Positions 6,255 to 14,380 of a stretch of DNA of 64,000 nucleotides are shown here, in pieces. The stretch's first letter is position 1. Each line of letters opens with the position of its first letter. The notes under the pieces were generated by a model. That model was not told the DNA's origin and did not search any database. It saw only the letters and a list, made by a program, of their open reading frames with translations. The position numbers were made by a program, and so were the translations under genes. Source of the stretch: Pseudomonadota bacterium (GTDB lineage: Bacteria; Pseudomonadota; Alphaproteobacteria; Rhodobacterales; Rhodobacteraceae); NCBI GenBank assembly GCA_038533575.1, contig JBCAYL010000001.1, positions 1,764,226-1,828,225 of the forward strand. Direction: 5' to 3'.

Positions 6255-8318
6255 ATGGCCACCATCTCGCCTCTCCATGAAGACCAGCTCTTCAAGCTGC
6301 TTCGACAGCTCGACACCGCGCCCGGGGCCTCCCAGCGCGCGTTGGCGGCGGCGATCGGTGTCTCGCTCGGGCGGCTCAACGGCCTTTTGAAAGAGGCCAC
6401 CGACGCAGGGCTCGTCAAGATCACCGAGAGCGCGAGCCGCGACAAGCGCAAGCGCGTGGCCTATGCCCTCACGCCCCGCGGGGCGGGCGAGAAGAACCGC
6501 CTCACCGACACCTTTCTCAAGCGTAAGTTCGCCGAATACGACGCGCTCCACGCAGAACTCACGGGGACGACCTCCGGCCTTTCCCCTGCCAAACACGGAA
6601 GCAGACTGATGCAGAACAACCTCGCCCCGATCCCGGAGCTCTACGTCTCCTATGACAGCGCGCAGAAGATGAAGATGGAGGCCGCCGAGCTGACCTCCTG
6701 GGACCTCACCGCGCGGCAGATCTGCGACCTCGAGCTTCTGATGAACGGCGGCTTCAACCCGCTCAAGGGCTTCCTCTCCGAGGCCGATTACAACGGCGTC
6801 GTCGAGGACATGCGCCTCGCCGACGGTACGCTCTGGCCCATGCCAATCACCCTCGACGTCTCCGAGGCCTTCGCCGAGGGGCTCGAGATCGGCCAGGACA
6901 TCGCGCTGCGCGACCCCGAGGGCGTCATCCTCGGCACCATGACCGTCACCGACCGCTGGACGCCCGACAAGGCCCGCGAGGCTGAGGCCGTCTTCGGCGC
7001 CGATGACATGGCCCATCCGGCGGTCAACTACCTGCACACCAAGGCGGGCAAGGTCTATCTGGGCGGGCCTGTCACGGGCATCCAGCAGCCGATCCACTAC
7101 GATTTTCGCGCCCGCCGCGACACGCCGAACGAGCTCCGCGCCTATTTCAGGAAGCTCGGCTGGCGCCGCATCGTGGCCTTCCAGACGCGCAACCCGCTCC
7201 ACCGCGCGCACCAGGAGCTGACCTTCCGCGCGGCCAAGGAGGCGGAGGCAAACCTCCTCATCCACCCCGTCGTGGGTCTCACGAAGCCCGGCGATATCGA
7301 CCATTTCACGCGCGTGCGCTGCTACGAGGCGGTGCTCGACCAGTATCCGCAATCGACGACGACCATGAGCCTCCTCAACCTCGCCATGCGCATGGCCGGG
7401 CCGCGCGAGGCCGTCTGGCACGGGCTCATCCGCAAGAACCACGGCTGCACCCACATGATCGTGGGCCGCGACCATGCGGGCCCGGGCAAGAACTCCGCGG
7501 GCGAGGATTTCTACGGCCCCTACGACGCCCAAGATCTCTTCCGCGAGCACGAGGCCGAGATCGGCATCGAGATGGTGGACTTCAAACACATGGTCTACGT
7601 GCAGGAGCGCGCGCAATACGAGCCCGCCGACGAGATCGCGGACCGCGAGAACGTCACGATCCTCAACATCTCCGGCACCGAGCTCCGCCGCCGCCTGCAG
7701 GAGGGGCTCGAAATCCCGGAATGGTTCTCCTTCCCCGCCGTGGTGAATGAACTCCGCAAATCGAAGCCGCCGCGCTCCCAGCAGGGCTTTACCGTCTTCT
7801 TCACCGGCTTCTCCGGCTCCGGCAAATCGACGATCGCCAATGCGCTCATGGTCAAGCTCATGGAGATGGGCGGGCGGCCCACGACGCTCTTGGACGGCGA
7901 CATCGTGCGCAAGAACCTCTCGAGCGAGCTGGGCTTCTCAAAAGAGCACCGAGATCTCAACATCCGGCGCATCGGCTACGTGGCCTCCGAGATCACGAAG
8001 AACGGCGGCATCGCCATCTGCGCGCCCATCGCGCCCTACGCCACGACCCGCGGGGCCGTGCGCGAGGAGATTGAGCAATACGGTGCCTTCTGCGAGGTGC
8101 ACGTGGCGACCTCCATCGAGGAATGCGAGCGGCGGGACCGCAAGGGCCTCTACAGACTCGCGCGCGCGGGCAAGATCAAGGAATTCACCGGTATCTCGGA
8201 TCCCTATGACGTGCCCGAGCAGCCCGAGCTGCGGCTCGACACCGAGGGCACGGATGTCGATTACTGCGCCCAGCAAGTGCTCTTGAAGCTCCAGGAGATG
8301 GGGCTGATCTCCGCCTGA
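6255..8318 (+). CDS. Winged-helix (MarR/EPS-type) domain fused to bifunctional sulfate adenylyltransferase/adenylylsulfate kinase
   Basis: One open frame of 687 residues. Residues 5-100 ('LFKLLRQLDTAPGASQRALAAAIGVSLGRLNGLLKEATDAGLVKI...ALTPRGAGEKNRLTDTFLKRKFAEYDAL') match the small MarR-like EPS-associated regulators. From Met119 (6609) follows a complete Sat-CysC enzyme of normal length (569 aa): ATP sulfurylase with 'QTRNPLHRAHQ' near residue 310 and 'GRDHAGPGKNSAGEDFY', then APS kinase with Walker A 'GFSGSGKST' near 518 and 'DGDIVRKNLSSELGFSKEHRDLNIRRIGYVA'. It converts sulfate to APS and PAPS for cysteine synthesis or sulfation. A GGAAG lies seven bases before Met119, so a shorter enzyme may also be made. 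No stop separates the parts. A sequencing or assembly error could in principle have joined two genes, but frame and codon use are continuous. Confidence 0.9.
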   Translation: MATISPLHEDQLFKLLRQLDTAPGASQRALAAAIGVSLGRLNGLLKEATDAGLVKITESASRDKRKRVAYALTPRGAGEKNRLTDTFLKRKFAEYDALHAELTGTTSGLSPAKHGSRLMQNNLAPIPELYVSYDSAQKMKMEAAELTSWDLTARQICDLELLMNGGFNPLKGFLSEADYNGVVEDMRLADGTLWPMPITLDVSEAFAEGLEIGQDIALRDPEGVILGTMTVTDRWTPDKAREAEAVFGADDMAHPAVNYLHTKAGKVYLGGPVTGIQQPIHYDFRARRDTPNELRAYFRKLGWRRIVAFQTRNPLHRAHQELTFRAAKEAEANLLIHPVVGLTKPGDIDHFTRVRCYEAVLDQYPQSTTTMSLLNLAMRMAGPREAVWHGLIRKNHGCTHMIVGRDHAGPGKNSAGEDFYGPYDAQDLFREHEAEIGIEMVDFKHMVYVQERAQYEPADEIADRENVTILNISGTELRRRLQEGLEIPEWFSFPAVVNELRKSKPPRSQQGFTVFFTGFSGSGKSTIANALMVKLMEMGGRPTTLLDGDIVRKNLSSELGFSKEHRDLNIRRIGYVASEITKNGGIAICAPIAPYATTRGAVREEIEQYGAFCEVHVATSIEECERRDRKGLYRLARAGKIKEFTGISDPYDVPEQPELRLDTEGTDVDYCAQQVLLKLQEMGLISA

Positions 8319-8342
8319 TCTCTCGACCGATGAACTGCTGTT

Positions 8343-8366
8343 GGAAGGCCCTTCGTGGGGCCTTCC
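8343..8366 (+). terminator. Stem-loop after the Sat-CysC gene
   Basis: A perfect 9-bp stem (GGAAGGCCC / GGGCCTTCC) with a 6-base loop lies between the convergent Sat-CysC and tupA genes. There is no T-run on either side, so it is a probable rather than certain terminator. Confidence 0.6.
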
Positions 8367-8372
8367 CGCGCC

Positions 8373-9158
8373 TCACTCCGCGTTCGGGGTGAAGAGGGCC
8401 TCTCCGCCCAGCCTGTAGGACGCGATCACGGCCTGCCCCGGCCCGGTGAGCCAGGCCTCGAAGCGCGCGACCGCTTCGGGCTGCCCCGTGCGCGTGGCCG
8501 GGAGGAGCGCATACTGGTTGAAGAGCGCCGGATCGCCTTCGAAGACGATCCCCATGTCGCGCTTGTTGCCGAAGGTGAGCCAGCTGGCGCGGTCGCTCAG
8601 CGTGTAGGCCCCGAGGGCCACGGCGATGTTGAGCGTGGCACCCATCCCCGTCCCGGTCTCGAGGTACCAGCGGCCCGATGCCACCGCGACGTCCACCCCC
8701 GTCTCGGCCCAGAGCGCGAGCTCGGCCTTGTGGGTGCCGCTTTCGTCGCCCCGGCTCACGAAGCGCGCCTCGCCCTCCGCGATGCGGCCGAGCGCCTCCG
8801 CTGCGGTGGCGGCGCGCGCAGCCCCGGCGGGGTCGTTTGCCACGCCGAGGATAACGAAATCATTGAACATCACCTCGCGACGGTAGCGATAGGCGCCGCT
8901 GGCGACCGCCGCGGCCTCGGCCTCGGGCGCGTGGGTGAGCGCGGCGTCCACGTCGCCCGCCGCGCCGAGGCGCAGGGCCCGGCCCGTCCCGGCGACGACG
9001 AGATCGACCGTGTCACCAGTCGCCGCCTCGTAGGCCGGGATCAGCACCGCCGCGAGCCCCGAATTCTCGAAAGACGTCGTGACCGCGAGGCGCAGGGTGT
9101 CAGCCGCGAGAGAGGCCCCCTGCATGACGAGCCCAATGACCAGAAGCGCGCGGATCAT
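8373..9158 (-). CDS. tupA: Tungstate ABC transporter, periplasmic substrate-binding protein
   Basis: A 261-residue TupA-type solute-binding protein for tungstate uptake. It begins with a signal peptide 'MIRALLVIGLVMQGASLAA', then 'LRLAVTTSFENSGLAAVLIPAYEAATG', the TTS oxyanion-binding start of TupA, 'VVAGTGRALRLGAAGDVDAALTHAPEAE', 'FNDFVILG' and 'FVSRGDESGTHKAELALW', the second ligand segment. The ATG at 9156-9158 overlaps the tupC stop (ATGA), indicating translational coupling; a GTG at 9168-9170 is a weaker alternative. It is the last gene of the tupB-tupC-tupA unit. Tungstate would serve tungsten enzymes such as formate or aldehyde dehydrogenases, none of which lie in this window. Confidence 0.92.
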   Translation of the reverse strand: MIRALLVIGLVMQGASLAADTLRLAVTTSFENSGLAAVLIPAYEAATGDTVDLVVAGTGRALRLGAAGDVDAALTHAPEAEAAAVASGAYRYRREVMFNDFVILGVANDPAGAARAATAAEALGRIAEGEARFVSRGDESGTHKAELALWAETGVDVAVASGRWYLETGTGMGATLNIAVALGAYTLSDRASWLTFGNKRDMGIVFEGDPALFNQYALLPATRTGQPEAVARFEAWLTGPGQAVIASYRLGGEALFTPNAE

Positions 9159-9808
9159 GCCGATGTCCACGCGAGAAAGGGCACCGCGGAGGCGGGCGGC
9201 GTCGCGAAGAAGGCGTCGATCGGGATCGGCCCCTCGGCCCTGCCCCCGGAAAGCCAGACCACCTCCGCCGCCATGCGCCGCGCTTGCGCCATGCTGTGGG
9301 TCGCCATAACGATCCGCAGGCCCGAGGCGGCCCGCGCCGCGAGCAGCTCCTCCACGAGGCCGATGTGGGGCCCGTCGAGATTTGCGGTGGGCTCATCGAG
9401 GAAGAGCAGGTCCGGCGATGTCAGGAGCGCGCGCGCGAGCGAGACCCGCTGCGCCTCCCCGCCCGAGAGCTGCCGCGCGGGCCGGGCGAGGAGATGCGCG
9501 ATATCGAGCGCCTCCGCCACGGCGCGGGTCTCCCCGGGCTGGGTATCGCGCGCCGCAAGGGCGAGATTGTCCTGCACGGTCCTGCGCAGCATGACGGGCC
9601 GCTGAAACACATAGGCCTGGCGGCGGTGCGGGCTGTCCCACCTGACAGAGCCGCGCTCCGGCGCAACGAGCCCGTGGAGCACCTTCATCAGGGTCGTCTT
9701 GCCGGCGCCGTTCGCGCCGATGACCGCCGTCACCCCCGCCGCGCCGAGCGCGAGATCAAGGGGCCCGAGCCCCGCATGCGCCACGCGCACACCCTCGAGT
9801 CGCACCAT
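9155..9808 (-). CDS. tupC: Tungstate ABC transporter, ATP-binding protein
   Basis: A cytoplasmic ABC ATPase with Walker A 'VIGANGAGKTTLMKVL', Q-loop 'AYVFQRPVMLRRTVQDNL', signature 'LSGGEAQRVSLARAL' and Walker B 'LLFLDEPTANLD'. It would energise tungstate uptake with TupA and TupB. The start is ambiguous: a 15-base unit is repeated so that ATGs stand at 9838, 9823 and 9808, giving MVKAG-MVKAG-MVRLEG. I take the last because 'MVRLEGVRVAHAG' is the typical family start and each repeat brings its own AAGG five bases upstream. Starting at 9838 would overlap the end of tupB by seven bases. Stop overlaps tupA by four bases. Confidence 0.9.
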   Translation of the reverse strand: MVRLEGVRVAHAGLGPLDLALGAAGVTAVIGANGAGKTTLMKVLHGLVAPERGSVRWDSPHRRQAYVFQRPVMLRRTVQDNLALAARDTQPGETRAVAEALDIAHLLARPARQLSGGEAQRVSLARALLTSPDLLFLDEPTANLDGPHIGLVEELLAARAASGLRIVMATHSMAQARRMAAEVVWLSGGRAEGPIPIDAFFATPPASAVPFLAWTSA

Positions 9809-9831
9809 GCCCGCCTTCACCATGCCCGCCT

Positions 9832-10497
9832 TCACCATGCCCTGGCCGGCTCCCGCAGCGCGAGGAGGTGAAGCGCGATGCTGACAACGAGCGAGATCGA
9901 GACGAGCACCGCCCCGAGCGCCACGGCGAAGGCGAGGTTGCCCTTCGAGGTCTCGAGCGTGATCGCCGTGGTCAGGACGCGGGTCAGGTGATCGATGTTG
10001 CCGCCCACGATCAGGACGGCCCCCACCTCCCCCGTGGCGCGGCCAAAGCCCGCGAGCGCGGCGGTCAGGAGCGCCCGGCGCCCGTCCCGCGCGAGGATCG
10101 CGATGCAGGACCGCCGCCTGACGCCGAGGGAGGTCAGCAGCTCGCGATACTCCTCCCAAAGCGCCTCCATGGCCTGGTGGGTGATGGAGGCGATGAGGGG
10201 CAGCACGATGATCAGCTGCGCCAGGATCATGGCCCACGGCGTGAAGAGGAGATCGAGCACGCCAAAGGGCCCCGCACGCGACAGGAGCAGGTAGAGCACG
10301 AGCCCCACGACCACCGGCGGCAACCCCATGAAGGCATTGAGCACGGCGACAACGGCCCCCTTTCCACGAAATCGCGTGAGGGCCAGCCAGATGCCGAAGG
10401 GCACCGCAATGAGGGATGCGAGGATGACGGCGCTCAGGGACACCACGAGCGAGCGCAGGGTGATCTCGAGAAGGGAGGGGAAAAGCGCGCCATCCAT
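9832..10497 (-). CDS. tupB: Tungstate ABC transporter, permease
   Basis: A 221-residue inner-membrane permease of the molybdate/tungstate type with about five to six hydrophobic helices ('SLVVSLSAVILASLIAVPFGIWLAL', 'VAVLNAFMGLPPVVVGLVLYLLLS', 'AMILAQLIIVLPLIASITHQAM'). The ABC-contact loop is 'EEYRELLTSLGVRRRS...RRALLTAALAGFGRATGEVGAVLIVGGN', the EAA-type segment seen in TupB. It is the first gene of the three-gene transport unit; its ATG at 10495-10497 lies about 120 bases from tRNA-Arg, leaving room for a promoter. The B-C-A order differs from the A-B-C order found in several other bacteria. Confidence 0.92.
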   Translation of the reverse strand: MDGALFPSLLEITLRSLVVSLSAVILASLIAVPFGIWLALTRFRGKGAVVAVLNAFMGLPPVVVGLVLYLLLSRAGPFGVLDLLFTPWAMILAQLIIVLPLIASITHQAMEALWEEYRELLTSLGVRRRSCIAILARDGRRALLTAALAGFGRATGEVGAVLIVGGNIDHLTRVLTTAITLETSKGNLAFAVALGAVLVSISLVVSIALHLLALREPARAW

Positions 10498-10617
10498 GGG
10501 AGCCGGGTGTGGCGCGCCCCGCGCCGATGATCAAGACGGTGCGCCGTCTGTGCCGTGCGTGACGGGCTCTCCAAGCGATCCCATGTCTCGGCCAGCTGAC
10601 CGCGTCCGGGGCCGGCA

Positions 10618-10694
10618 TGGCGATCCCTCGAGGACTCGAACCCCGAACCTGCTGATTAGAAGTCAGCTGCTCTATCCAGTTGAGCTAAGGGACC
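10618..10694 (-). tRNA. tRNA-Arg (anticodon UCU)
   Basis: A full cloverleaf can be drawn on the minus strand: acceptor GGTCCCT/AGGGATC with one G-U pair at position 2, D-stem GCTC/GAGC, anticodon stem CTGAC/ATCAG region with loop CTTCTAA (anticodon TCT), T-loop TTCGAGT, discriminator G and an encoded CCA at 10618-10620. Total length with CCA is 77 bases. It reads AGA codons, which are rare in this GC-rich genome. Confidence 0.95.
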
Positions 10695-10824
10695 GCACGC
10701 GGGACCTTCTCCGCGCTTTTCAGCACCCGATCAAGGCCCTTTCCCGGCCTGTGTGGGAGCCACGCCCCGGCGCTCGCCCGGTCTGCCCTGCAGACTGCGC
10801 CAGCCTCCAGCGGCGAAAAAGTAA

Positions 10825-10849
10825 GCCCCGCACGCAGAACGTGCGGGGC
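10825..10849 (-). terminator. Intrinsic terminator reading on the minus strand
   Basis: A perfect 10-bp stem (10825-10834 with 10840-10849, arm GCCCCGCACG) with a 5-base loop. On the minus strand it is followed by TTACTTTTT, a good termination tract; on the plus strand the downstream bases are purine-rich. It therefore ends something transcribed leftward from about 11000, where no protein gene is evident. Confidence 0.8.
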
Positions 10850-11000
10850 CAAAGGAGACCAGTGGTCATGCACCTTGGGAAGAGGCGCGTTATAGCAGGT
10901 GCCCGAGCCACGCTGAGCGAGGGGTGGGTGAGTGGGGCGAGGCCCAGGCACCTGTGCTGCTTGCGCCTTCACCGTAGGAGGCTGGCACGTTGAATTGCAA
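10825..11000 (-). ncRNA. Candidate structured non-coding RNA between tRNA-Arg and uvrB
   Basis: The 492 bases between the tRNA and uvrB contain no convincing protein gene, yet a minus-strand terminator sits at 10825-10849. Upstream of it the minus strand can fold into a long rod: AGCA-(CA)-GGTGCC near 10951-10960 pairs with GGCACCTGCT near 10904-10913, extended by CCTGGGCC/GGCTCGGG inward and AAGGCGC/GCGCCT outward, with a possible closing GCCAG/CTGGT and a large internal bubble between. The shape (closing stem, bubble, long apical stem, about 150 bases) recalls 6S RNA, but I cannot align it to a known 6S sequence. It lacks the GGAA tetraloop motif of SRP RNA. The uvrB promoter must lie in the remaining 11000-11186. 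Confidence 0.4.
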
Positions 11001-11186
11001 GAGAGAAAATCGCCCATAGGTTGCATGATCCCGCCCATGGCCGCGACAGCGGCGGATTTCTGCCATGAAATCATCGCCTTGCGCTGGGGCCCTCCCACGC
11101 GTGCCTCCCCGGATATGGGGATAAGAAAGTTGGCCTTGAATGCCGCCCAAAAGACCGCACCTATCGTGACGAGAGGTGAGATCCCG

Positions 11187-13391
11187 ATGCACAACAACTC
11201 CCCCGAATCCATGCCTGCCCTGACCCACGCGCCCACGGGAGATGTGCGCGCGCGTGAAAAGCTCGAGGGCGGCAGGCGCTTCGAGATGCACACCGAATTC
11301 AACGCCGCCGGCGATCAGCCCACCGCCATCACCGAGCTGAGCGAAGGGGTGCGCAACGGCGAGCGGGACCAGGTCCTGCTGGGCGCGACGGGCACCGGCA
11401 AGACCTTCACCATGGCCAAGATCATCGAGGAGACGCAGCGCCCCGCGATCATCCTCGCGCCCAACAAGACGCTCGCCGCCCAGCTCTACGGCGAATTCAA
11501 GGGCTTTTTCCCGGAGAACGCGGTCGAGTACTTCGTCAGCTATTACGACTACTATCAGCCCGAGGCCTACGTGCCGCGGTCGGACACCTACATCGAGAAA
11601 GAGAGCCAGATTAACGAGCAGATCGACCGGATGCGCCACTCGGCCACCCGGGCGCTCCTCGAGCGGGACGATGTGGTGATCGTGGCCTCCGTCTCCTGCA
11701 TCTACGGCATCGGCTCCGTGGAGACCTACGGGGCCATGACGCAGGATCTCTATGCCGGGCGCGAGTACGACCAACGCAAGATCATGGCCGATCTGGTGGC
11801 CCAGCAATACCGCCGCAACGACGCCGCCTTCCAGCGCGGCTCCTTCCGCGTGCGGGGCGACAGCCTGGAGATCTGGCCCGCGCACCTCGAGGACCGCGCC
11901 TGGAAGCTCTCGTTCTTCGGGGAAGAGCTCGAGGGGATCACCGAGTTCGACCCGCTCACCGGCGAGAAGGTAGACACGTTCGAGCGCATCCGCGTCTACG
12001 CGAATTCGCATTACGTGACACCGCGCCCCACGATGCAGCAGGCTGTCATAAACATCAAAAAGGAGTTGAAGCAGCGCCTCGACCAGCTCGTGAACGAGGG
12101 CAAGCTCTTGGAGGCCCAGCGGCTGGAGCAGAGGACGAATTTCGACATCGAGATGCTGGAGGCCACGGGCGTCTGCAACGGGATCGAGAACTATTCCCGC
12201 TACCTCACGGGCCGCGCGCCGGGCGAGCCGCCCCCCACCCTCTTCGAGTTCATTCCCGACAATGCCATCGTCTTTGCCGATGAGTCCCACGTCAGTGTCC
12301 CCCAGATCGGCGGCATGTATCGCGGCGACTACCGGCGGAAGTTCACGCTGGCCGAGCACGGCTTCCGCCTGCCCTCCTGCATGGATAACCGCCCCCTCAA
12401 GTTCGAGGAATGGGACGCCATGCGCCCCCAATCCGTCTTCGTCTCCGCCACCCCCGCCGCGTGGGAGCTGGAGCAGGCGGGCGGCGTTTTTACCGAACAG
12501 GTGATCCGCCCCACCGGCCTACTGGATCCGGAAGTGGAGATCCGCCCCATCGACATGCAGGTCGACGACCTCCTCGACGAGATCCGCAAGGTGGCCGAGA
12601 AGGGCATGCGCGTGCTCGCCACGACGCTGACGAAACGGATGGCCGAGGACCTCACCGAATACCTCCACGAACAGGGCATCCGCGTCCGCTACATGCATTC
12701 CGACATCGACACGATCGAACGGATCGAGATCCTGCGCGACCTGCGCCTCGGCGCCTTCGACGTCCTCGTTGGCATCAACCTCCTGCGCGAGGGCCTCGAT
12801 ATCCCCGAATGCGGGCTCGTGGCCATCCTCGACGCCGACAAGGAGGGCTTCCTGCGCTCCGAGACCTCGCTCATCCAGACCATCGGCCGCGCCGCGCGGA
12901 ACGCCGATGGCCGCGTCATCATGTATGCCGACAAGATCACCGGCTCCATGGAGCGCGCCATGGCGGAGACGAACCGCAGGCGCGCCAAGCAGATCGCCTA
13001 CAACGAGGCCCATGGCATCACGCCCGCCACCGTGAAGAAGAACGTCGAGGACGTCCTCGCCGGGCTCTACAAGGGCGACGTGGACATGAACCGCGTGACC
13101 GCCAAGATCGACCACCAGCCCGCCGGGGGGAACCTGCAGGCCGTGCTCGACGGGCTGCGTGAGGACATGCGCAAAGCGGCCGAGAACCTCGAATTCGAAG
13201 AAGCCGCGCGCCTCCGCGACGAGGTCAAGCGGCTGGAGACTGTGGACCTCGTCGTCGCCGACGACCCCCTCGCCCGGCAGCAGGCGGTGGAGAAGGCCGT
13301 AGACGATGCGCAAAAGGCCTCCGGGAGGTCCACCGCAGGCCGCGCGGGCCAGCGCGGCGGCAACGTGAAACGGCGGAAGCGGGGCGGGTAG
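11187..13391 (+). CDS. uvrB: Excinuclease ABC subunit B
   Basis: UvrB is the damage-verifying helicase of nucleotide excision repair, loaded by UvrA and partnered by UvrC. The 734-residue product shows '[15 protein letters not shown]' (Walker A), '[40 protein letters not shown]' with the beta-hairpin tyrosines, '[21 protein letters not shown]', '[16 protein letters not shown]' and '[12 protein letters not shown]' (helicase motif VI), and a C-terminal UVR domain '[17 protein letters not shown]' followed by a basic tail. The ATG at 11187 follows GAGAGGTGAG; the N-terminus before the conserved region is about 35 residues longer than in E. coli, which is common in Rhodobacteraceae. I found no GTTC-N7-GTTC SOS box upstream. 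Confidence 0.97.
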   Translation: MHNNSPESMPALTHAPTGDVRAREKLEGGRRFEMHTEFNAAGDQPTAITELSEGVRNGERDQVLLGATGTGKTFTMAKIIEETQRPAIILAPNKTLAAQLYGEFKGFFPENAVEYFVSYYDYYQPEAYVPRSDTYIEKESQINEQIDRMRHSATRALLERDDVVIVASVSCIYGIGSVETYGAMTQDLYAGREYDQRKIMADLVAQQYRRNDAAFQRGSFRVRGDSLEIWPAHLEDRAWKLSFFGEELEGITEFDPLTGEKVDTFERIRVYANSHYVTPRPTMQQAVINIKKELKQRLDQLVNEGKLLEAQRLEQRTNFDIEMLEATGVCNGIENYSRYLTGRAPGEPPPTLFEFIPDNAIVFADESHVSVPQIGGMYRGDYRRKFTLAEHGFRLPSCMDNRPLKFEEWDAMRPQSVFVSATPAAWELEQAGGVFTEQVIRPTGLLDPEVEIRPIDMQVDDLLDEIRKVAEKGMRVLATTLTKRMAEDLTEYLHEQGIRVRYMHSDIDTIERIEILRDLRLGAFDVLVGINLLREGLDIPECGLVAILDADKEGFLRSETSLIQTIGRAARNADGRVIMYADKITGSMERAMAETNRRRAKQIAYNEAHGITPATVKKNVEDVLAGLYKGDVDMNRVTAKIDHQPAGGNLQAVLDGLREDMRKAAENLEFEEAARLRDEVKRLETVDLVVADDPLARQQAVEKAVDDAQKASGRSTAGRAGQRGGNVKRRKRGG

Positions 13392-13458
13392 TTGGATACG
13401 TCTTGGATCGGCTGCCTGCGCAGATCCAAGCCGTCAATGCCGCTACCGACGCCTGAAG

Positions 13459-13475
13459 CGAACGATCATCGTTCG
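13459..13475. repeat. Perfect 8-bp-arm palindrome downstream of uvrB
   Basis: CGAACGAT-C-ATCGTTCG lies in the 165-base gap between the 3' ends of uvrB and the convergent zinc-finger gene. Short spacer and absence of T-run make it a weak terminator candidate; it could equally be a protein site. Nothing else is seen in the gap. Confidence 0.45.
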
Positions 13476-13556
13476 GCGTATTAGCGGCGATGCCTTTAGT
13501 GGCGCAGCGTTACCTGCCTCGGTCGCGGAGCCTAGGAGGCCGACGCTGTGATCCGT

Positions 13557-13838
13557 TCAGAAATCGAAGATGTCGCCCAGAAAGTCGCCGAAGCCTTCTT
13601 TTTTGCGGCGCTTTGGTGTGCGCTGGTCATGCTCTTGGTGGTAGCGTTCGCCGCGCGGCTCCGGGCGTTGCGCTTGCGTGGGTGGGGGCGGCGGCGGGGT
13701 CATCTGCGTGCTGCGCTCGATGATCTTGTCGAGCTCGCCGCGGTCGAGCCATACGCCCCGGCAGCTGGGGCAGTAGTCGATCTCGACGCCGGAGCGGTCG
13801 GTCATCACGAGGGTCGTTCCATCGACGGGGCATTGCAT
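13557..13838 (-). CDS. TFIIB-type zinc-finger domain protein
   Basis: A 93-residue protein with a zf-TFIIB-type zinc ribbon: 'MQCPVDGTTLVMTDRSGVEIDYCPSCRGVWLDRGELDKIIER' has Cys3 and the Cys-Pro-Ser-Cys pair near residues 23-26, and the conserved 'GVWLDRGELDKI' helix of the family. The C-terminal half is proline-rich and basic and ends with 'FGDFLGDIFDF', a tail typical of these proteins. Families of this kind are of unknown function. It stands alone, convergent with uvrB; the 296 bases upstream (13839-14134) contain nothing I can support apart from its promoter and the terminator of the next gene. Confidence 0.85.
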   Translation of the reverse strand: MQCPVDGTTLVMTDRSGVEIDYCPSCRGVWLDRGELDKIIERSTQMTPPPPPPTQAQRPEPRGERYHQEHDQRTPKRRKKEGFGDFLGDIFDF

Positions 13839-14105
13839 GGCTGGGCTCCTCTCTGCTCACTCAGAGGTAAGCCGCCTCGGGAGCCACACAAGCCTTCGGC
13901 ATCCGATGGTGATTGAGGCTTTTAGCCAGCAGCGCGTGGCGCGCCGAATTCTGCCGCGCGGCGCTTGCCCGTTGCCTAAGACCGTTGAGGTCGGGGCTTG
14001 AACTGGTCTGAATATCTTGGGGAGTGGGCGACCGACTGAAAGTGTCTTGGCTCTTCAGCTCGATGCGGCGCGAGGAAGGCGCATGGCACGCTGCCTCGGA
14101 ATAGA

Positions 14106-14127
14106 ACGGGCGCCCAGGGGCGCCCGT
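14106..14127 (-). terminator. Stem-loop terminator of the small secreted-protein gene
   Basis: A perfect 9-bp stem (ACGGGCGCC / GGCGCCCGT) with a 4-base loop lies eight bases after the stop of the 54-aa gene; on the minus strand it is followed by TTCTATTCC. Confidence 0.7.
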
Positions 14128-14134
14128 GATGGCC

Positions 14135-14299
14135 TTAGCCGACCGTTGCGACGCAGCTTTCGCTGGTCTCGTCCCAGACCTGCCCGGCTTCGCAGATCTG
14201 CGCGGTTGTCTGGGTGTGCATCCCACCGCCGCACATGGCCTGAGCCGAGAGGGGCGCGGCGAACACGAGGGCAAAGGCCACGAACTTCAATGTCTTCAT
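14135..14299 (-). CDS. Small secreted cysteine-containing protein (54 aa)
   Basis: A 54-residue product beginning with a signal peptide 'MKTLKFVAFALVFAAPLSA' and continuing with a short mature part that has three cysteines, 'AMCGGGMHTQTTAQICEAGQ' then 'VWDETSESCV'. The C-x(12)-C...W/Y-D...C pattern is shared by many small exported Rhodobacteraceae proteins, some of them mislabelled adenylosuccinate lyase in databases; it faintly resembles a peritrophin-like chitin-binding core. Upstream on the minus strand is AGGAGAAGACCA directly before the ATG, a strong ribosome binding site. A terminator follows. Exported, probably periplasmic; function unknown. Confidence 0.75.
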   Translation of the reverse strand: MKTLKFVAFALVFAAPLSAQAMCGGGMHTQTTAQICEAGQVWDETSESCVATVG

Positions 14300-14380
14300 T
14301 GGTCTTCTCCTGTTGCTTACACGGGAGAGAGTGACGCAGGGGAAGCCCGGGTCAAGGGCCCTGCCCTGCCCCGCGGCGGA

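Noticed and set aside
10850-11000. SRP (4.5S) RNA between tRNA-Arg and uvrB
   Set aside because: The conserved GGAA tetraloop and the AGCAGCC context of the SRP helix are not present in either strand; only the general rod shape fits.
10685-11302. 205-codon minus-strand frame over the uvrB upstream region
   Set aside because: It crosses the tRNA border, a terminator and the uvrB start, and shows no coding character.
13861-14274. 137-codon minus-strand frame
   Set aside because: Serine/arginine-rich shadow composition; it overlaps, in another frame, the small secreted-protein gene that has a ribosome site, signal peptide and terminator.
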